In this document: positions 55,103 to 63,898 of the stretch, one piece after another
Numbering within the stretch: position 1 is the first letter of the stretch
Layout of the letters: every line of letters starts with the position of its first letter
From: Psychrosphaera ytuae
Lineage (GTDB): Bacteria; Pseudomonadota; Gammaproteobacteria; Enterobacterales; Alteromonadaceae
Length of the DNA: 64,000 nucleotides
Assembly (NCBI RefSeq): GCF_017638545.1
Contig: NZ_CP072110.1
Coordinates: 1,054,001 to 1,118,000 of the forward strand
Direction: 5' to 3'
The notes under the pieces: model-generated
The model's database searches: none
Seen by the model: the letters and a program-made list of their open reading frames with translations, nothing else
Told to the model about the DNA's origin: nothing
Position numbers and translations under genes: made by a program

Positions 55103-55969
55103 CTACAGGTAGAAATGACTGAAGAAAACCAAAAACACTGGCATTGCTGCCGTTAAAGAGTCAATTCGGTCTAACAAACCGCCGTGACCAGGTAAAATAT
55201 TACCACTGTCCTTCATCCCTGCATCGCGCTTAAGCATACTTTCGCTTAGGTCGCCAAAAGCAGAAATGACCCCGATCACAACACAACAACTTGCGAGTAA
55301 TAACCAATTTTCAAAGGCAATTTCTTGACTCCACAGCATCCAAAGTGTCAACAAGATAACCGCAACAATACCACCAATTAAGCCTTCGATAGTTTTACCA
55401 GGGCTCACATTAGGCATTAACTTATGGCTACCAAATTTACGACCAGCAAAGTAAGCGCCGATATCCGCCGCCCAAACAATACTAAACACAAATAAAGCCA
55501 ACCATGCGCCTTCATTCTTATCGATTAGGTAGTGCCACTCTCGTATCGTCAATAAAGCCAACCAAGCAGGAACCAAGGTTAAATAGCCAAAAATTGCTTT
55601 GACTAACGGTTGGTGCTGCCACACGCGATTACCACGAGGATATATCAATACTAAGATAGAACTAATGGTCCACCAAACGCAGGCCAAGACCATTATCCAG
55701 TAATTTTTATCGGTGAGATTACCGGCAAGTGTCCACAACTCAAATTCTAAGAACACAGCATAAATAGCCGCACCTGTGATCACTGTACCTACTGCGTACG
55801 CCAACTGATATTTAAACTGTTTGATTTCGGCCAGCTTGCTCCATTCAAATGCGCCATAGCCAAACACAGCTAACGCAGCCCAAGCAAACCAATCAAAAGG
55901 CATAGTGAATAATGCCGACAATAAAATTGCACCTAGTATCAGTGCTGTGATTACGCGTTGTTTTAACAA
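55103..55969 (-). CDS. cdsA: Phosphatidate cytidylyltransferase
   Basis: 288 residues, E. coli 285, with many membrane helices. The CDP-diglyceride synthase signature lies at the C-terminus (SAFGDLSESMLKRDAGMKDSGNILPGHGGLLDRIDSL). It makes CDP-diacylglycerol for phospholipids. The start is TTG (55969); the N-terminus MLKQRVITALIL lines up with E. coli CdsA and AGGA lies eight bases upstream. Confidence 0.97.
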   Translation of the reverse strand: MLKQRVITALILGAILLSALFTMPFDWFAWAALAVFGYGAFEWSKLAEIKQFKYQLAYAVGTVITGAAIYAVFLEFELWTLAGNLTDKNYWIMVLACVWWTISSILVLIYPRGNRVWQHQPLVKAIFGYLTLVPAWLALLTIREWHYLIDKNEGAWLALFVFSIVWAADIGAYFAGRKFGSHKLMPNVSPGKTIEGLIGGIVAVILLTLWMLWSQEIAFENWLLLASCCVVIGVISAFGDLSESMLKRDAGMKDSGNILPGHGGLLDRIDSLTAAMPVFLVFFSHFYL

Positions 55970-55986
55970 ACTAAATTCCTATTATT

Positions 55987-56754
55987 TTAACTTCCGGACT
56001 TGATTTGTTCGCCCGTTAATCCGAATCTTCGCTCGGTTCCTGCAAAAGCCTCAACGGCTTGGGCAAATCGATGTGCATCGAACTCTGGCCAGAATATTGG
56101 CGTAAAGTGTAATTCAGCATATGCGAGTTGCCATAATAAAAAGTTACTTACTCGGTACTCTCCGCCCGTACGGATCAATAAATCCAAGTCGGGTTGCCCA
56201 AACAAACTCGTTTGGGTATCGAAGCGCTCCTCGTTAATATCATCGATATCTAACTCACCAGATTTGACCTGTTGAGCCAATTGCTTAGCGGACTGAACAA
56301 TGTCCCATCGACCGCCATAATTTGCTGCAACATTCAAAACAAGTCCGGTATTAGCCATCGTTAATTCGTGAGCGGCATTAACTTTTTCTTGGATCTTGTC
56401 AGAAAAGCCAGACAGATCACCAATGATATTCAAACGCACGTTGTTTTTATGCAGTGTTTTGACTTCTTTGGTCAACACTAACATAAATAATTCCATTAGC
56501 CCTGACACTTCATCTTCTGGGCGTTTCCAGTTTTCACTAGAAAACGCAAACAATGTCAGCGATTTTATTCCAACCTTACGAGCAAAACGGACCGATTCAC
56601 GAACCGCATCTACGCCTTTTTTATGCCCATAAACTCGTGGCATTCCTTTTTGTTGTGCCCAGCGCCCATTGCCATCCATAATGATCCCAACGTGTTGTGG
56701 AATCGATTCTGAATAATGCTCTAAGACTTGGTCTACAACGTCAACTTTCGCCAT
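55987..56754 (-). CDS. uppS: Undecaprenyl diphosphate synthase
   Basis: 255 residues from ATG 56754 (GTG 56760 is less likely). It contains VGIIMDGNGRWAQQKGMPRVYGHKKGVDAVRE, LTLFAFSSENWKRPEDEVSGLM, AANYGGRWDIVQ and DLLIRTGGEYRVSNFLLWQLAYAELHFTPIFWPEF. The DGNGRW and RTGGE motifs mark a cis-prenyltransferase. It makes the lipid carrier for wall and glycan synthesis. Confidence 0.98.
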   Translation of the reverse strand: MAKVDVVDQVLEHYSESIPQHVGIIMDGNGRWAQQKGMPRVYGHKKGVDAVRESVRFARKVGIKSLTLFAFSSENWKRPEDEVSGLMELFMLVLTKEVKTLHKNNVRLNIIGDLSGFSDKIQEKVNAAHELTMANTGLVLNVAANYGGRWDIVQSAKQLAQQVKSGELDIDDINEERFDTQTSLFGQPDLDLLIRTGGEYRVSNFLLWQLAYAELHFTPIFWPEFDAHRFAQAVEAFAGTERRFGLTGEQIKSGS

Positions 56755-56775
56755 TTTCACAACCTACTTGATAAT

Positions 56776-56812
56776 AAAAACGCCGCGAAGCTAGACTACA
56801 ACGGCGTTTTTA
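56776..56812 (-). terminator. Terminator-like hairpin between frr and uppS
   Basis: Stem AAAAACGCCG / CGGCGTTTTT with a loop of about 14 bases, T-run on the minus strand; 22 bases after the frr stop. Confidence 0.8.
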
Positions 56813-56833
56813 TACTACTTGCTAGTTATTGGA

Positions 56834-57391
56834 TTAAATTTCCATTAACTCTTTTTCTTTTAACGCTAACATCGCGTCGATGTCTTTCATCTTTGCGTCT
56901 GTTAGTTTTTGGATTTCGTCTTCTGCTTGACGAGCTTCGTCTTCAGAAATTTCTTTTTCTTTCAGAAGCGCTTTGATGTCACCATTAGCGTCGCGACGAA
57001 TGTTGCGAACAGCAATACGGCCGCCTTCAACTTCACCTTTAACAACTTTAACAAGATCTTTACGACGCTCTTCTGTTAGTGGTGGAAGTGGGATGCGAAT
57101 TACCGTACCTGCTGACATAGGGTTTAAACCTAGGTCAGATGTTAGAATCGCTTTTTCAACTGCTTGAGTAAGAGACTTGTCAAATACTGTTAACGCAAGT
57201 GTACGGCTATCTTCAATTGATACGTTTGCAACTTGGTTAAGTGGCGTATCTGCACCGTAGTAAGAAACTTGGATACCATCTAATAAGCTCGGGTGGGCAC
57301 GGCCTGTACGAATCTTGTTTAATTGATTCTGAAGAGCTTCGATGCTCTTGTCCATGCGTGCATCAGCATCTTTGTGGATTTCATTTAACAC
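56834..57391 (-). CDS. frr: Ribosome recycling factor
   Basis: 185 residues, exactly the E. coli length. It reads IHKDADARMDKSIEALQNQLNKIRTGRAHPSLLDGIQVSYYGADTPLNQVANVSIEDSRTL and ends with the usual helix (DAKMKDIDAMLALKEKELMEI). It splits ribosomes after termination. The start is GTG (57391), with AGGA nine bases upstream. Confidence 0.98.
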   Translation of the reverse strand: MLNEIHKDADARMDKSIEALQNQLNKIRTGRAHPSLLDGIQVSYYGADTPLNQVANVSIEDSRTLALTVFDKSLTQAVEKAILTSDLGLNPMSAGTVIRIPLPPLTEERRKDLVKVVKGEVEGGRIAVRNIRRDANGDIKALLKEKEISEDEARQAEDEIQKLTDAKMKDIDAMLALKEKELMEI

Positions 57392-57418
57392 AGTAAATTT
57401 CCTTCGCAGTTATTCTGA

Positions 57419-58147
57419 TTATTTATCTAATTTGGTTACAATTGTGCCTTCTTCTTCGCCCATGATGACACGTTTTAATGCGCCTGGCTTGTTCATATTG
57501 AAAACACAAATTGGGATATTGTGGTCTCGAGCGAGTGTAAACGCCGCTAAGTCCATAACTTTTAATTCTTTTTCGATTACTTCTTGGTAATCTAATTCAC
57601 GGTATAAAGTCGCTTCTGGATTTTTAACCGGGTCAGCTGAATATACACCATCAACCTTTGTTGCTTTTAATACTACATCGGCTTCAATTTCAATGCCACG
57701 CAAACAAGCAGCAGAGTCAGTCGTAAAAAACGGGTTACCTGTACCGGCGCTAAAAATCACAACACGACCACTCTTCAATAGACTGATACCCTCAGCCCAT
57801 GAGTAGTCATCACACACACCTTTTAGTGGAATTGCTGACATCAAACGAGCGTTTACATGAGCTCGGTGAAGCGCGTCACGCATTGCCAAACCATTCATTA
57901 CGGTCGCTAACATACCCATGTGATCGCCAACTACGCGATTCATGCCCGCTTCAGCTAGAGGTGCACCGCGGAAAATATTACCACCACCTAAAACAACACC
58001 AACTTGAATGTCGTGTTCAACCAGCTCTTTAATTTCTTGAGCCATGCGATCCAAAACTTTCGGATCGATACCGAAGCCCTCTTCTCCAACGAGTGCCTCA
58101 CCGCTAAGTTTCAACAATATTCTTCTAAAAACTGGCTTTGTGGTCAT
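57419..58147 (-). CDS. pyrH: Uridylate kinase
   Basis: 242 residues. RILLKLSGEALVGEEGFGIDP at the N-terminus, VGVVLGGGNIFRGAPLAEAGMNRVVGDHMGMLATVMNGLAMRDAL, FSAGTGNPFFTTDSAACLRGIEIEADVVLKATKVDGVYSADP and the C-terminal NMNKPGALKRVIMGEEEGTIV. It phosphorylates UMP to UDP. Between tsf and frr as in E. coli. Confidence 0.98.
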   Translation of the reverse strand: MTTKPVFRRILLKLSGEALVGEEGFGIDPKVLDRMAQEIKELVEHDIQVGVVLGGGNIFRGAPLAEAGMNRVVGDHMGMLATVMNGLAMRDALHRAHVNARLMSAIPLKGVCDDYSWAEGISLLKSGRVVIFSAGTGNPFFTTDSAACLRGIEIEADVVLKATKVDGVYSADPVKNPEATLYRELDYQEVIEKELKVMDLAAFTLARDHNIPICVFNMNKPGALKRVIMGEEEGTIVTKLDK

Positions 58148-58224
58148 TCCGGCTCCTGGTATTTGATTAGATTAGAGGTGCAAATTGCGGCGTATTCTAT
58201 GTCAAAATCACAGGATTTACAAAA

Positions 58225-58262
58225 CAAAAAAACCGTAACAGGTCGCCCCATTACGGTTTTTT
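58225..58262 (-). terminator. Terminator between tsf and pyrH
   Basis: Stem AAAAAACCGTAA / TTACGGTTTTTT with a 12-base loop and T-run; 22 bases after the tsf stop. It probably separates rpsB-tsf from pyrH-frr. Confidence 0.85.
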
Positions 58263-58284
58263 GTAGCGTTAAAAACGGCGTTAA

Positions 58285-59136
58285 TTACGCTTTTTTAGCC
58301 GCTTCGATTTGCGCCGCAACTTCTGCTGCGAAATCTTCTTCTTTCTTCTCGATACCTTCGCCAACTTCTAAGCGAATGAATGTAGAAACAGAAGCGCCTT
58401 TTTCTTTAAGCATTTCGCCAACAGATTTCTTAGGCTCCATGATGAACGCTTGACCAGTAAGAGAGATCTCACCAGTGAACTTCTTCATACGACCAGAAAC
58501 CATTTTCTCAGCGATTTCTTGAGGCTTACCTTCGTTCATCGCGATTTCAACTTGGATCGCTTTTTCTTTTTCTACAACTTCAGCTGGAACGTCTTCAGGG
58601 TTAACGAACTCAGGCTTAGAAGCAGCAACGTGCATTGCAACGTGCTTAAGTGTTTCAGCGTCGCCAGAACCAGCAACAACAACACCAATTTTCTCACCGT
58701 GACGGTAAGAAGCAAGCTCAGCACCGTCAACGTATGCTAAACGACGAACGTTGATGTTCTCACCGATTTTAGCAACTAGTTGTACACGGTCTTCTTCGAA
58801 CTTAGCTTGTAAGTCTTCGATAGTTGTTTTTGCTTCAGCAGCCGCTTTTGCAACTTTAGTAGCAAAACCTAAGAAGTTTTCGTCTTTAGCAACGAAGTCA
58901 GTTTGACAGTTAACTTCAACTAACGCAGCAAAACCTTCACCGTTTTCGATGATGATTGTACCTTCAGCGGCAACGTTACCGGCTTTCTTAGCAGCTTTTG
59001 CTTGGCCGTTTTTACGCATGTTTTCGATCGCTAGATCGATGTCACCGTTAGTTTCTGTTAGGGCTTTTTTACAATCCATCATGCCCGCGCCAGTGCGTTC
59101 ACGAAGTTCTTTAACTAATGCAGCAGTTACTGCCAT
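58285..59136 (-). CDS. tsf: Elongation factor Ts
   Basis: 283 residues from ATG 59136, preceded by GAGGAC; an upstream in-frame start would add 11 residues but the normal N-terminus is AVTAALVKELRERTGAGMMDCKKAL. The TDFVAKDENF motif and the long C-terminal coiled-coil region (FIRLEVGEGIEKKEEDFAAEVAAQIEAAKKA) are typical. It exchanges GDP on EF-Tu. Co-transcribed with rpsB. Confidence 0.98.
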   Translation of the reverse strand: MAVTAALVKELRERTGAGMMDCKKALTETNGDIDLAIENMRKNGQAKAAKKAGNVAAEGTIIIENGEGFAALVEVNCQTDFVAKDENFLGFATKVAKAAAEAKTTIEDLQAKFEEDRVQLVAKIGENINVRRLAYVDGAELASYRHGEKIGVVVAGSGDAETLKHVAMHVAASKPEFVNPEDVPAEVVEKEKAIQVEIAMNEGKPQEIAEKMVSGRMKKFTGEISLTGQAFIMEPKKSVGEMLKEKGASVSTFIRLEVGEGIEKKEEDFAAEVAAQIEAAKKA

Positions 59137-59162
59137 GGTCTTGTCCTCTATTCTGCGGTTCC

Positions 59163-59224
59163 CGCTCATACAAGTGAGCGAAAACTTATATAATTTGGAT
59201 TAGGGGCCATAATTATGACCCCTA
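59163..59224 (-). promoter_or_regulatory. Inverted repeats in the rpsB-tsf gap
   Basis: Two inverted repeats lie between the genes: GCTCA-TACAAG-TGAGC (59164-59179) and the near-perfect TAGGGG-CATAATTATG-CCCCTA (59201-59224). In E. coli an attenuating structure also lies between rpsB and tsf. No T-run follows the second on the minus strand, so these may slow RNA polymerase or protect mRNA ends. Confidence 0.45.
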
Positions 59225-59270
59225 GAAATTGATGTAAGGTTAAATCGTTATGAACGATTTATTACAACAA

Positions 59271-59996
59271 TTAAGCTTCAGCTTCTACAAAATCTTCAGC
59301 TTGCGCTTCGATGTTGTTAGCACGACCTTCTTTAACGGCCGCAGCAACAGAGTTAGTGTAAAGCTGAATTGCACGGATAGCATCGTCGTTACCAGGAACA
59401 ACGAAATCGATGTTGTCTGGGTTAGAGTTTGTATCAACAACTGCAACTACAGGAATACCTAAGTTGTTAGCTTCAGCAATAGCAATGTGCTCGTTATCTG
59501 CGTCGATGATGAAAATCGCGTCAGGTAAACCGCCCATGTTTTTGATACCGCCAAGGCTCTTTTCAAGCTTTTCCATTTCACGAGTACGCATTAAAGCTTC
59601 TTTTTTAGTAAGCTTTTCAAAAGTACCGTCTTCAGCTTGTGCTTCCAAATCTTTAAGACGCTTGATTGATTGACGAACTGTTTTCCAGTTAGTCAACATA
59701 CCACCTAACCAGCGGTGGTTTACGTAGAATTGGTCACAAGCGATCGCAGCTTCTTTGATCGACTCGCTCGCCGCACGCTTTGTACCAACGAATAAAATCT
59801 TACCTTTACGCGCAGAAACAGACTTGATGAAATCAAGCGCTTCGTTGAACATAGGTACAGTGTTTTCTAAGTTGATGATATGAACTTTGTTACGTGCACC
59901 GAAAATGAAAGGCTTCATTTTAGGGTTCCAGTAACGAGTTTGGTGACCAAAGTGTACGCCAGCTTGTAGCATGTCACGCATAGATACGTTTGCCAT
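59271..59996 (-). CDS. rpsB: 30S ribosomal protein S2
   Basis: 241 residues, identical length to E. coli. It starts ANVSMRDMLQAGVHFGHQTRYWNPKMKPFIFGARNKVHIINLENTV, with FVGTKRAASESIKEAA, FYVNHRWLGGMLTNWKTVRQSIKRLKDLE, DAIFIIDADNEHIAIAEANNLGIPVVAVVDTNSNPD and C-terminal acidic tail. It is preceded by a structured leader (60001-60192). Confidence 0.99.
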   Translation of the reverse strand: MANVSMRDMLQAGVHFGHQTRYWNPKMKPFIFGARNKVHIINLENTVPMFNEALDFIKSVSARKGKILFVGTKRAASESIKEAAIACDQFYVNHRWLGGMLTNWKTVRQSIKRLKDLEAQAEDGTFEKLTKKEALMRTREMEKLEKSLGGIKNMGGLPDAIFIIDADNEHIAIAEANNLGIPVVAVVDTNSNPDNIDFVVPGNDDAIRAIQLYTNSVAAAVKEGRANNIEAQAEDFVEAEA

Positions 59997-60000
59997 TTTA

Positions 60001-60192
60001 TAATCCTCTATTGGGGTTAGGCCTCCATATATCCCATTCTACCGACCAAGCCTAAGCTCAGCACCCCGGAGAACGTGTCGATATATGTGTGTTATTTAAT
60101 TAAATGTTTAGTTGCTCACCGAATAAAATCGATGGCGTTCTCATTCTTTCAAAAATCAATTAAGCAAAAACTTAAAAAACCTTTGTAAAAAT
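60001..60192 (-). promoter_or_regulatory. rpsB leader RNA with conserved-type S2 regulatory hairpin
   Basis: On the minus strand the leader carries GGGG, then TTAGGC, a purine-rich loop (GGGATATATGGAG), GCCTAA and CCCC (plus-strand 60013-60067). Outer GGGG/CCCC and inner TTAGGC/GCCTAA pairs form a long hairpin just before the rpsB ribosome site. Gammaproteobacterial rpsB leaders are known to fold this way and to bind S2 for feedback control. The 5' end is set from the promoter and is approximate. Confidence 0.65.
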
Positions 60193-60230
60193 AAGGCGCG
60201 CTTTATACCATATAAGCACTATTAAACACA
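60193..60230 (-). promoter_or_regulatory. Probable rpsB promoter
   Basis: Minus strand: TATAAA (60202-60207) preceded by TGG (extended -10) and an 18-base gap from TTGTGT. A GC-rich GCGCGCC follows the -10, the discriminator type linked with stringent control of ribosomal genes. The start would be near 60193. Confidence 0.6.
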
Positions 60231-60318
60231 ACTGATCGAGCAAAAAATCGTTCATTTTTTGATAAGATCCCTGTCTTAACAAACTGTGTTGTGAAACCGA
60301 GAGAATTGTGAGGGTTAT

Positions 60319-61110
60319 ATGGGTGCGGTAATTAAAACGCCAGAGCAGATAGAAAAAATGAGAGTAGCAGGTCGTTTGGCGGCTGAGGTTTTAGAAATGA
60401 TTGAACCTCATGTTAAACCTGGTGTTACTACAAATGAACTGAATACTCTTTGCCACAACTACATCGTCGATGTTCAAGGTTGTGTCCCTGCGCCTTTGAA
60501 TTATGGCCACCCACCGTTTCCAAAATCTATTTGTACTTCAGTTAACCACGTGATTTGTCATGGCATTCCGGATGATAAACCATTAAAAGAAGGTGACTGC
60601 GTTAATATCGATGTGACCGTTATCAAAGACGGTTTTCACGGTGATACCTCAAAAATGTTTTTCGTAGGTAAACCAACGATCATGGCAGAGCGTTTAGCTC
60701 GTGTAACGCAAGAATGTTTGTATAAAGCAATCGAGTTGGTTAAGCCAGGCTGTCGTTTGGGTGATATCGGCGCGGTCATTCAAAAGCACGCCGAGTCACA
60801 CTCTTATTCAGTCGTCCGTGACTTTTGTGGTCATGGTATTGGCGAGGGTTTTCACGAAGAACCTCAGGTAGTTCACTATGGTCGCCCAGGCACTGGCGAA
60901 GAACTGAAAGCAGGGATGTGTTTCACTATCGAGCCTATGATTAACGCAGGTACGCACAAACTAAAAGTATTACCAGACCAGTGGACTGCGGTTACGAAGG
61001 ACCGCAAATTATCAGCCCAATGGGAGCACACGCTGCTCGTAACGGAAGATGGTGTTGAAGTGTTAACACTGAGAAATGACGAAGACTTTCCTCGAACTAT
61101 TTCTCACTAA
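60319..61110 (+). CDS. map: Methionine aminopeptidase, type I
   Basis: 263 residues, E. coli 264. IKTPEQIEKMRVAGRLAAEVLEMI, CVPAPLNYGHPPFPKSICTSVNHVICHGIPDD, metal ligands in VNIDVTVIKDGFHGDTSKMF, DFCGHGIGEGFHEEPQVVHYG, MCFTIEPMINAG and SAQWEHTLLVTEDG. It removes the first Met from new proteins. It is divergent from rpsB, the normal arrangement. Confidence 0.98.
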   Translation: MGAVIKTPEQIEKMRVAGRLAAEVLEMIEPHVKPGVTTNELNTLCHNYIVDVQGCVPAPLNYGHPPFPKSICTSVNHVICHGIPDDKPLKEGDCVNIDVTVIKDGFHGDTSKMFFVGKPTIMAERLARVTQECLYKAIELVKPGCRLGDIGAVIQKHAESHSYSVVRDFCGHGIGEGFHEEPQVVHYGRPGTGEELKAGMCFTIEPMINAGTHKLKVLPDQWTAVTKDRKLSAQWEHTLLVTEDGVEVLTLRNDEDFPRTISH

Positions 61111-61113
61111 TCT

Positions 61114-61145
61114 AAAAAAGAGCGATCCTTATCGCTCTTTTTTTA
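61114..61145 (+). terminator. Terminator after map
   Basis: Stem AAAAAGAGCGAT / ATCGCTCTTTTT with CCTT loop, followed by more T residues. It closes map before glnD. Confidence 0.9.
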
Positions 61146-61267
61146 TTCCTCAAAATCTGTTACTTAATACTTAGGTTTAGAATAATTACTCAAGGCCAAC
61201 TATATTCAAAACGAATGGCAAGTTTGGTCCTCAGTGATAACAAGCAAAATCACAAACAAGGAATACC

Positions 61268-63883
61268 GTGAAGTCTAAAATACCAAATGAACTGTTAGCG
61301 CCGTTTCCACAGCCTTTTAACTTAGCGGTGTACAAACAACGGCTAAATGAATTTAGCCAATGGAGCGAGCAGCAATTCAACTTAATTTCGGTACGAAAGT
61401 TAGTTCAGGCCCGGGCAACGTTTGTCGATTTTGTATTACTCAATGTCTGGCAACACTGCCTGTTGCACGAAGAAGCGGACGTCACATTGTTAGCCGTCGG
61501 AGGTTTTGGGCGTAGCGAACTACATCCTCAGTCAGATATCGACCTACTGTTACTTTCGAGTAAAAAGCTTAGTGCCAGTTCAAATGAGAAAATATCTCAG
61601 TTTTTAACTTTGCTCTGGGATTTAAAGTTTGACGTTGGGCATTCGGTTCGCACCATAAAAGACTGTATCAACATTGCCTCAGAAGACATCACCATCGCAA
61701 CAAACCTGATGGAACGTCGGCTGATATGTGGTAACAAAATTAACTTTGAAATATTGGAACAGAAGTTAGCCGAGTCTAACTTTATGACCAGTAAAGCGTT
61801 TTATTTAGCAAAACGTGAAGAACAAGAACGCCGACACGCTCGCTACCACTCAACGTCATATAACTTGGAGCCTAACTTAAAAGCCAACCCAGGCTGCTTA
61901 CGCGATCTGCAGACAATTTCTTGGGTCGCTAAAAAACACTTCAACACTCAGTACACCGCCGAGCTCGTTCAGCACGATTATCTCTTACCTGACGAATACC
62001 AAGAGATGTTGGAATGTCGTGACTATTTGTGGCAAATGCGTTTTGCTCTGCATTTAGTCGCTGGTCGCAATGAAAACCGCTTATTATTTGATTATCAGCC
62101 CCAAGTAGCAGACAAAATGGGCTTTGGTAAAGATGGTAAAGCCGCAGTAGAACGGATGATGAAACGATTTTTCCGAGTTGCTAGACGGGTAACTGAGCTT
62201 AACACCATGTTGTTGCAGCGCTTCAATTCGGCCATATTGGGTAATGAACAAGACATTCAAATCATCGATGATGATTTTGCTATTCATGGCCGCTCGATGT
62301 TAGTCCGTCACAATGATGTGTTCTTTTATCGTGCCAACATAATTAAAATGTTCATCTTGATCGCAGACCATCCTGATGTGGAAACCTTGCACTCAGACAC
62401 TATTCGGTTGTTACGTCGAGTCCGTCGTCGCTTAATGGGTGATTTGCACGACCTCGAAAAATGCCGCACTGAATTTATGAGGTTTTTACGCCATCCTAAT
62501 GCATTGGGACACGCATTTACATTAATGGTACGTCACAGTGTTTTGGCAAACTATATGCCCAATTGGCGCCACATTGTTGGTCAAATGCAATTTGATTTAT
62601 TCCACGCATACACGGTTGACGAACACACTCATCGCCTACTGAAAAACATTCATCGATATTCCTTGCCAGAGTGCAAAGACGAGTTTCCTATATGCAGTGA
62701 AATATACAAAAAGCTGGATAAACCAGAACTGCTTACTCTTGCTGGTATCTTTCATGATATCGGTAAAGGACGTGGCGGCGATCACTCTAAATTGGGAGCA
62801 ATCGACGCAACTCACTTTGGTCAGCTACACGGCCTTCCATCTACAGATACCAAGCTAATTAGCTGGTTAGTAAGCAATCACCTGCTAATGTCAATTACCG
62901 CTCAAAAGAATGATATATATGACCCTGGTGTTATTAATGAATTCGCTAAAAAAGTTCGCGATGAGAATCGTTTAAACAATTTGTATTGTCTTACTGTTGC
63001 AGACGTAAGAGCGACCAATACAAACTTGTGGAATGAATGGAAAAACACGCTTTTGGCCGATCTCTATTTAGCGACACAAAGGGTTCTTAGAGCTGGTGTC
63101 GAAAATACCAAGGACATGCGTGAAACAGCAAAGTCTCACAAAGAGCAAGCGCTATTGTTGCTTGCTGAAAAAGGCTTAGATACTTCTCGAGCAGAGCAAA
63201 TCTGGAAGCAATTTAGAACCGTTTATTTCTCTCGTCACAGTGCACAGCAAGTGGCTTGGCACACTGAACACCTACTTGAACACAAGCAGCGAACTAAAAA
63301 ACCTTTGGTTTGGCTAAGTGATCAAGCCGTTCGTGGGGGGACTCAAGTGTTCGTTTACACCAAAGACCGAGCTGGTTTGTTTAAAGATATCGTGTCTGTG
63401 TTCCACAACAAAAACGTCAATGTTGCAGATGCCCATATCCTCAACACGAAAGACGGTTATTTGATAGATACTTTTATCATTTTAGACCAAGACAACAGCG
63501 TGATAAGCTCAGATCAGCGACGTGCTGATATTAAACAAACCATCGAGCAAGTCTTAACAGGTGAATTGTCCATTACACACGCTCAAAAACGTGTACCTCG
63601 ACAAATTAAACAGTTTAAAATTCCGGTACGAGTCCGCTTTATGGATGCCAAAAGTAATCAGCGAGATATGATGGAACTCACGGCGCTGGACAAACCGGGT
63701 CTTTTGGCAAAAATTGCCAAAGTATTTAACGAAAATGATATCCTTCTCTACTCAGCCAAAATCTCTACGAATGGCGAAAAAGCAGAAGATATATTTAAGA
63801 TTTCAACAGCTCAAAGAGAAAAACTCAATGAGCAACAAAAAGAACAGTTAGTAGCGGCTCTAAACGCCGAACTGAACGATTAA
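61268..63883 (+). CDS. glnD: Bifunctional uridylyltransferase/uridylyl-removing enzyme
   Basis: 871 residues, E. coli 890. Nucleotidyltransferase motif VGGFGRSELHPQSDIDLLLL (about residues 77-98), NLEPNLKANPGCLRDLQTISW, HD domain with GIFHDIGKGRGGDHS, and two C-terminal ACT domains (GTQVFVYTKDRAGLFKDIVSVFHNKNVNVADAHI and MELTALDKPGLLAKIAKVFNENDILLYSAKI). It modifies PII in response to glutamine. GTG start at 61268 with AAGGA six bases upstream. Confidence 0.98.
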   Translation: MKSKIPNELLAPFPQPFNLAVYKQRLNEFSQWSEQQFNLISVRKLVQARATFVDFVLLNVWQHCLLHEEADVTLLAVGGFGRSELHPQSDIDLLLLSSKKLSASSNEKISQFLTLLWDLKFDVGHSVRTIKDCINIASEDITIATNLMERRLICGNKINFEILEQKLAESNFMTSKAFYLAKREEQERRHARYHSTSYNLEPNLKANPGCLRDLQTISWVAKKHFNTQYTAELVQHDYLLPDEYQEMLECRDYLWQMRFALHLVAGRNENRLLFDYQPQVADKMGFGKDGKAAVERMMKRFFRVARRVTELNTMLLQRFNSAILGNEQDIQIIDDDFAIHGRSMLVRHNDVFFYRANIIKMFILIADHPDVETLHSDTIRLLRRVRRRLMGDLHDLEKCRTEFMRFLRHPNALGHAFTLMVRHSVLANYMPNWRHIVGQMQFDLFHAYTVDEHTHRLLKNIHRYSLPECKDEFPICSEIYKKLDKPELLTLAGIFHDIGKGRGGDHSKLGAIDATHFGQLHGLPSTDTKLISWLVSNHLLMSITAQKNDIYDPGVINEFAKKVRDENRLNNLYCLTVADVRATNTNLWNEWKNTLLADLYLATQRVLRAGVENTKDMRETAKSHKEQALLLLAEKGLDTSRAEQIWKQFRTVYFSRHSAQQVAWHTEHLLEHKQRTKKPLVWLSDQAVRGGTQVFVYTKDRAGLFKDIVSVFHNKNVNVADAHILNTKDGYLIDTFIILDQDNSVISSDQRRADIKQTIEQVLTGELSITHAQKRVPRQIKQFKIPVRVRFMDAKSNQRDMMELTALDKPGLLAKIAKVFNENDILLYSAKISTNGEKAEDIFKISTAQREKLNEQQKEQLVAALNAELND

Positions 63884-63898
63884 TGTTAAAGGAACATC

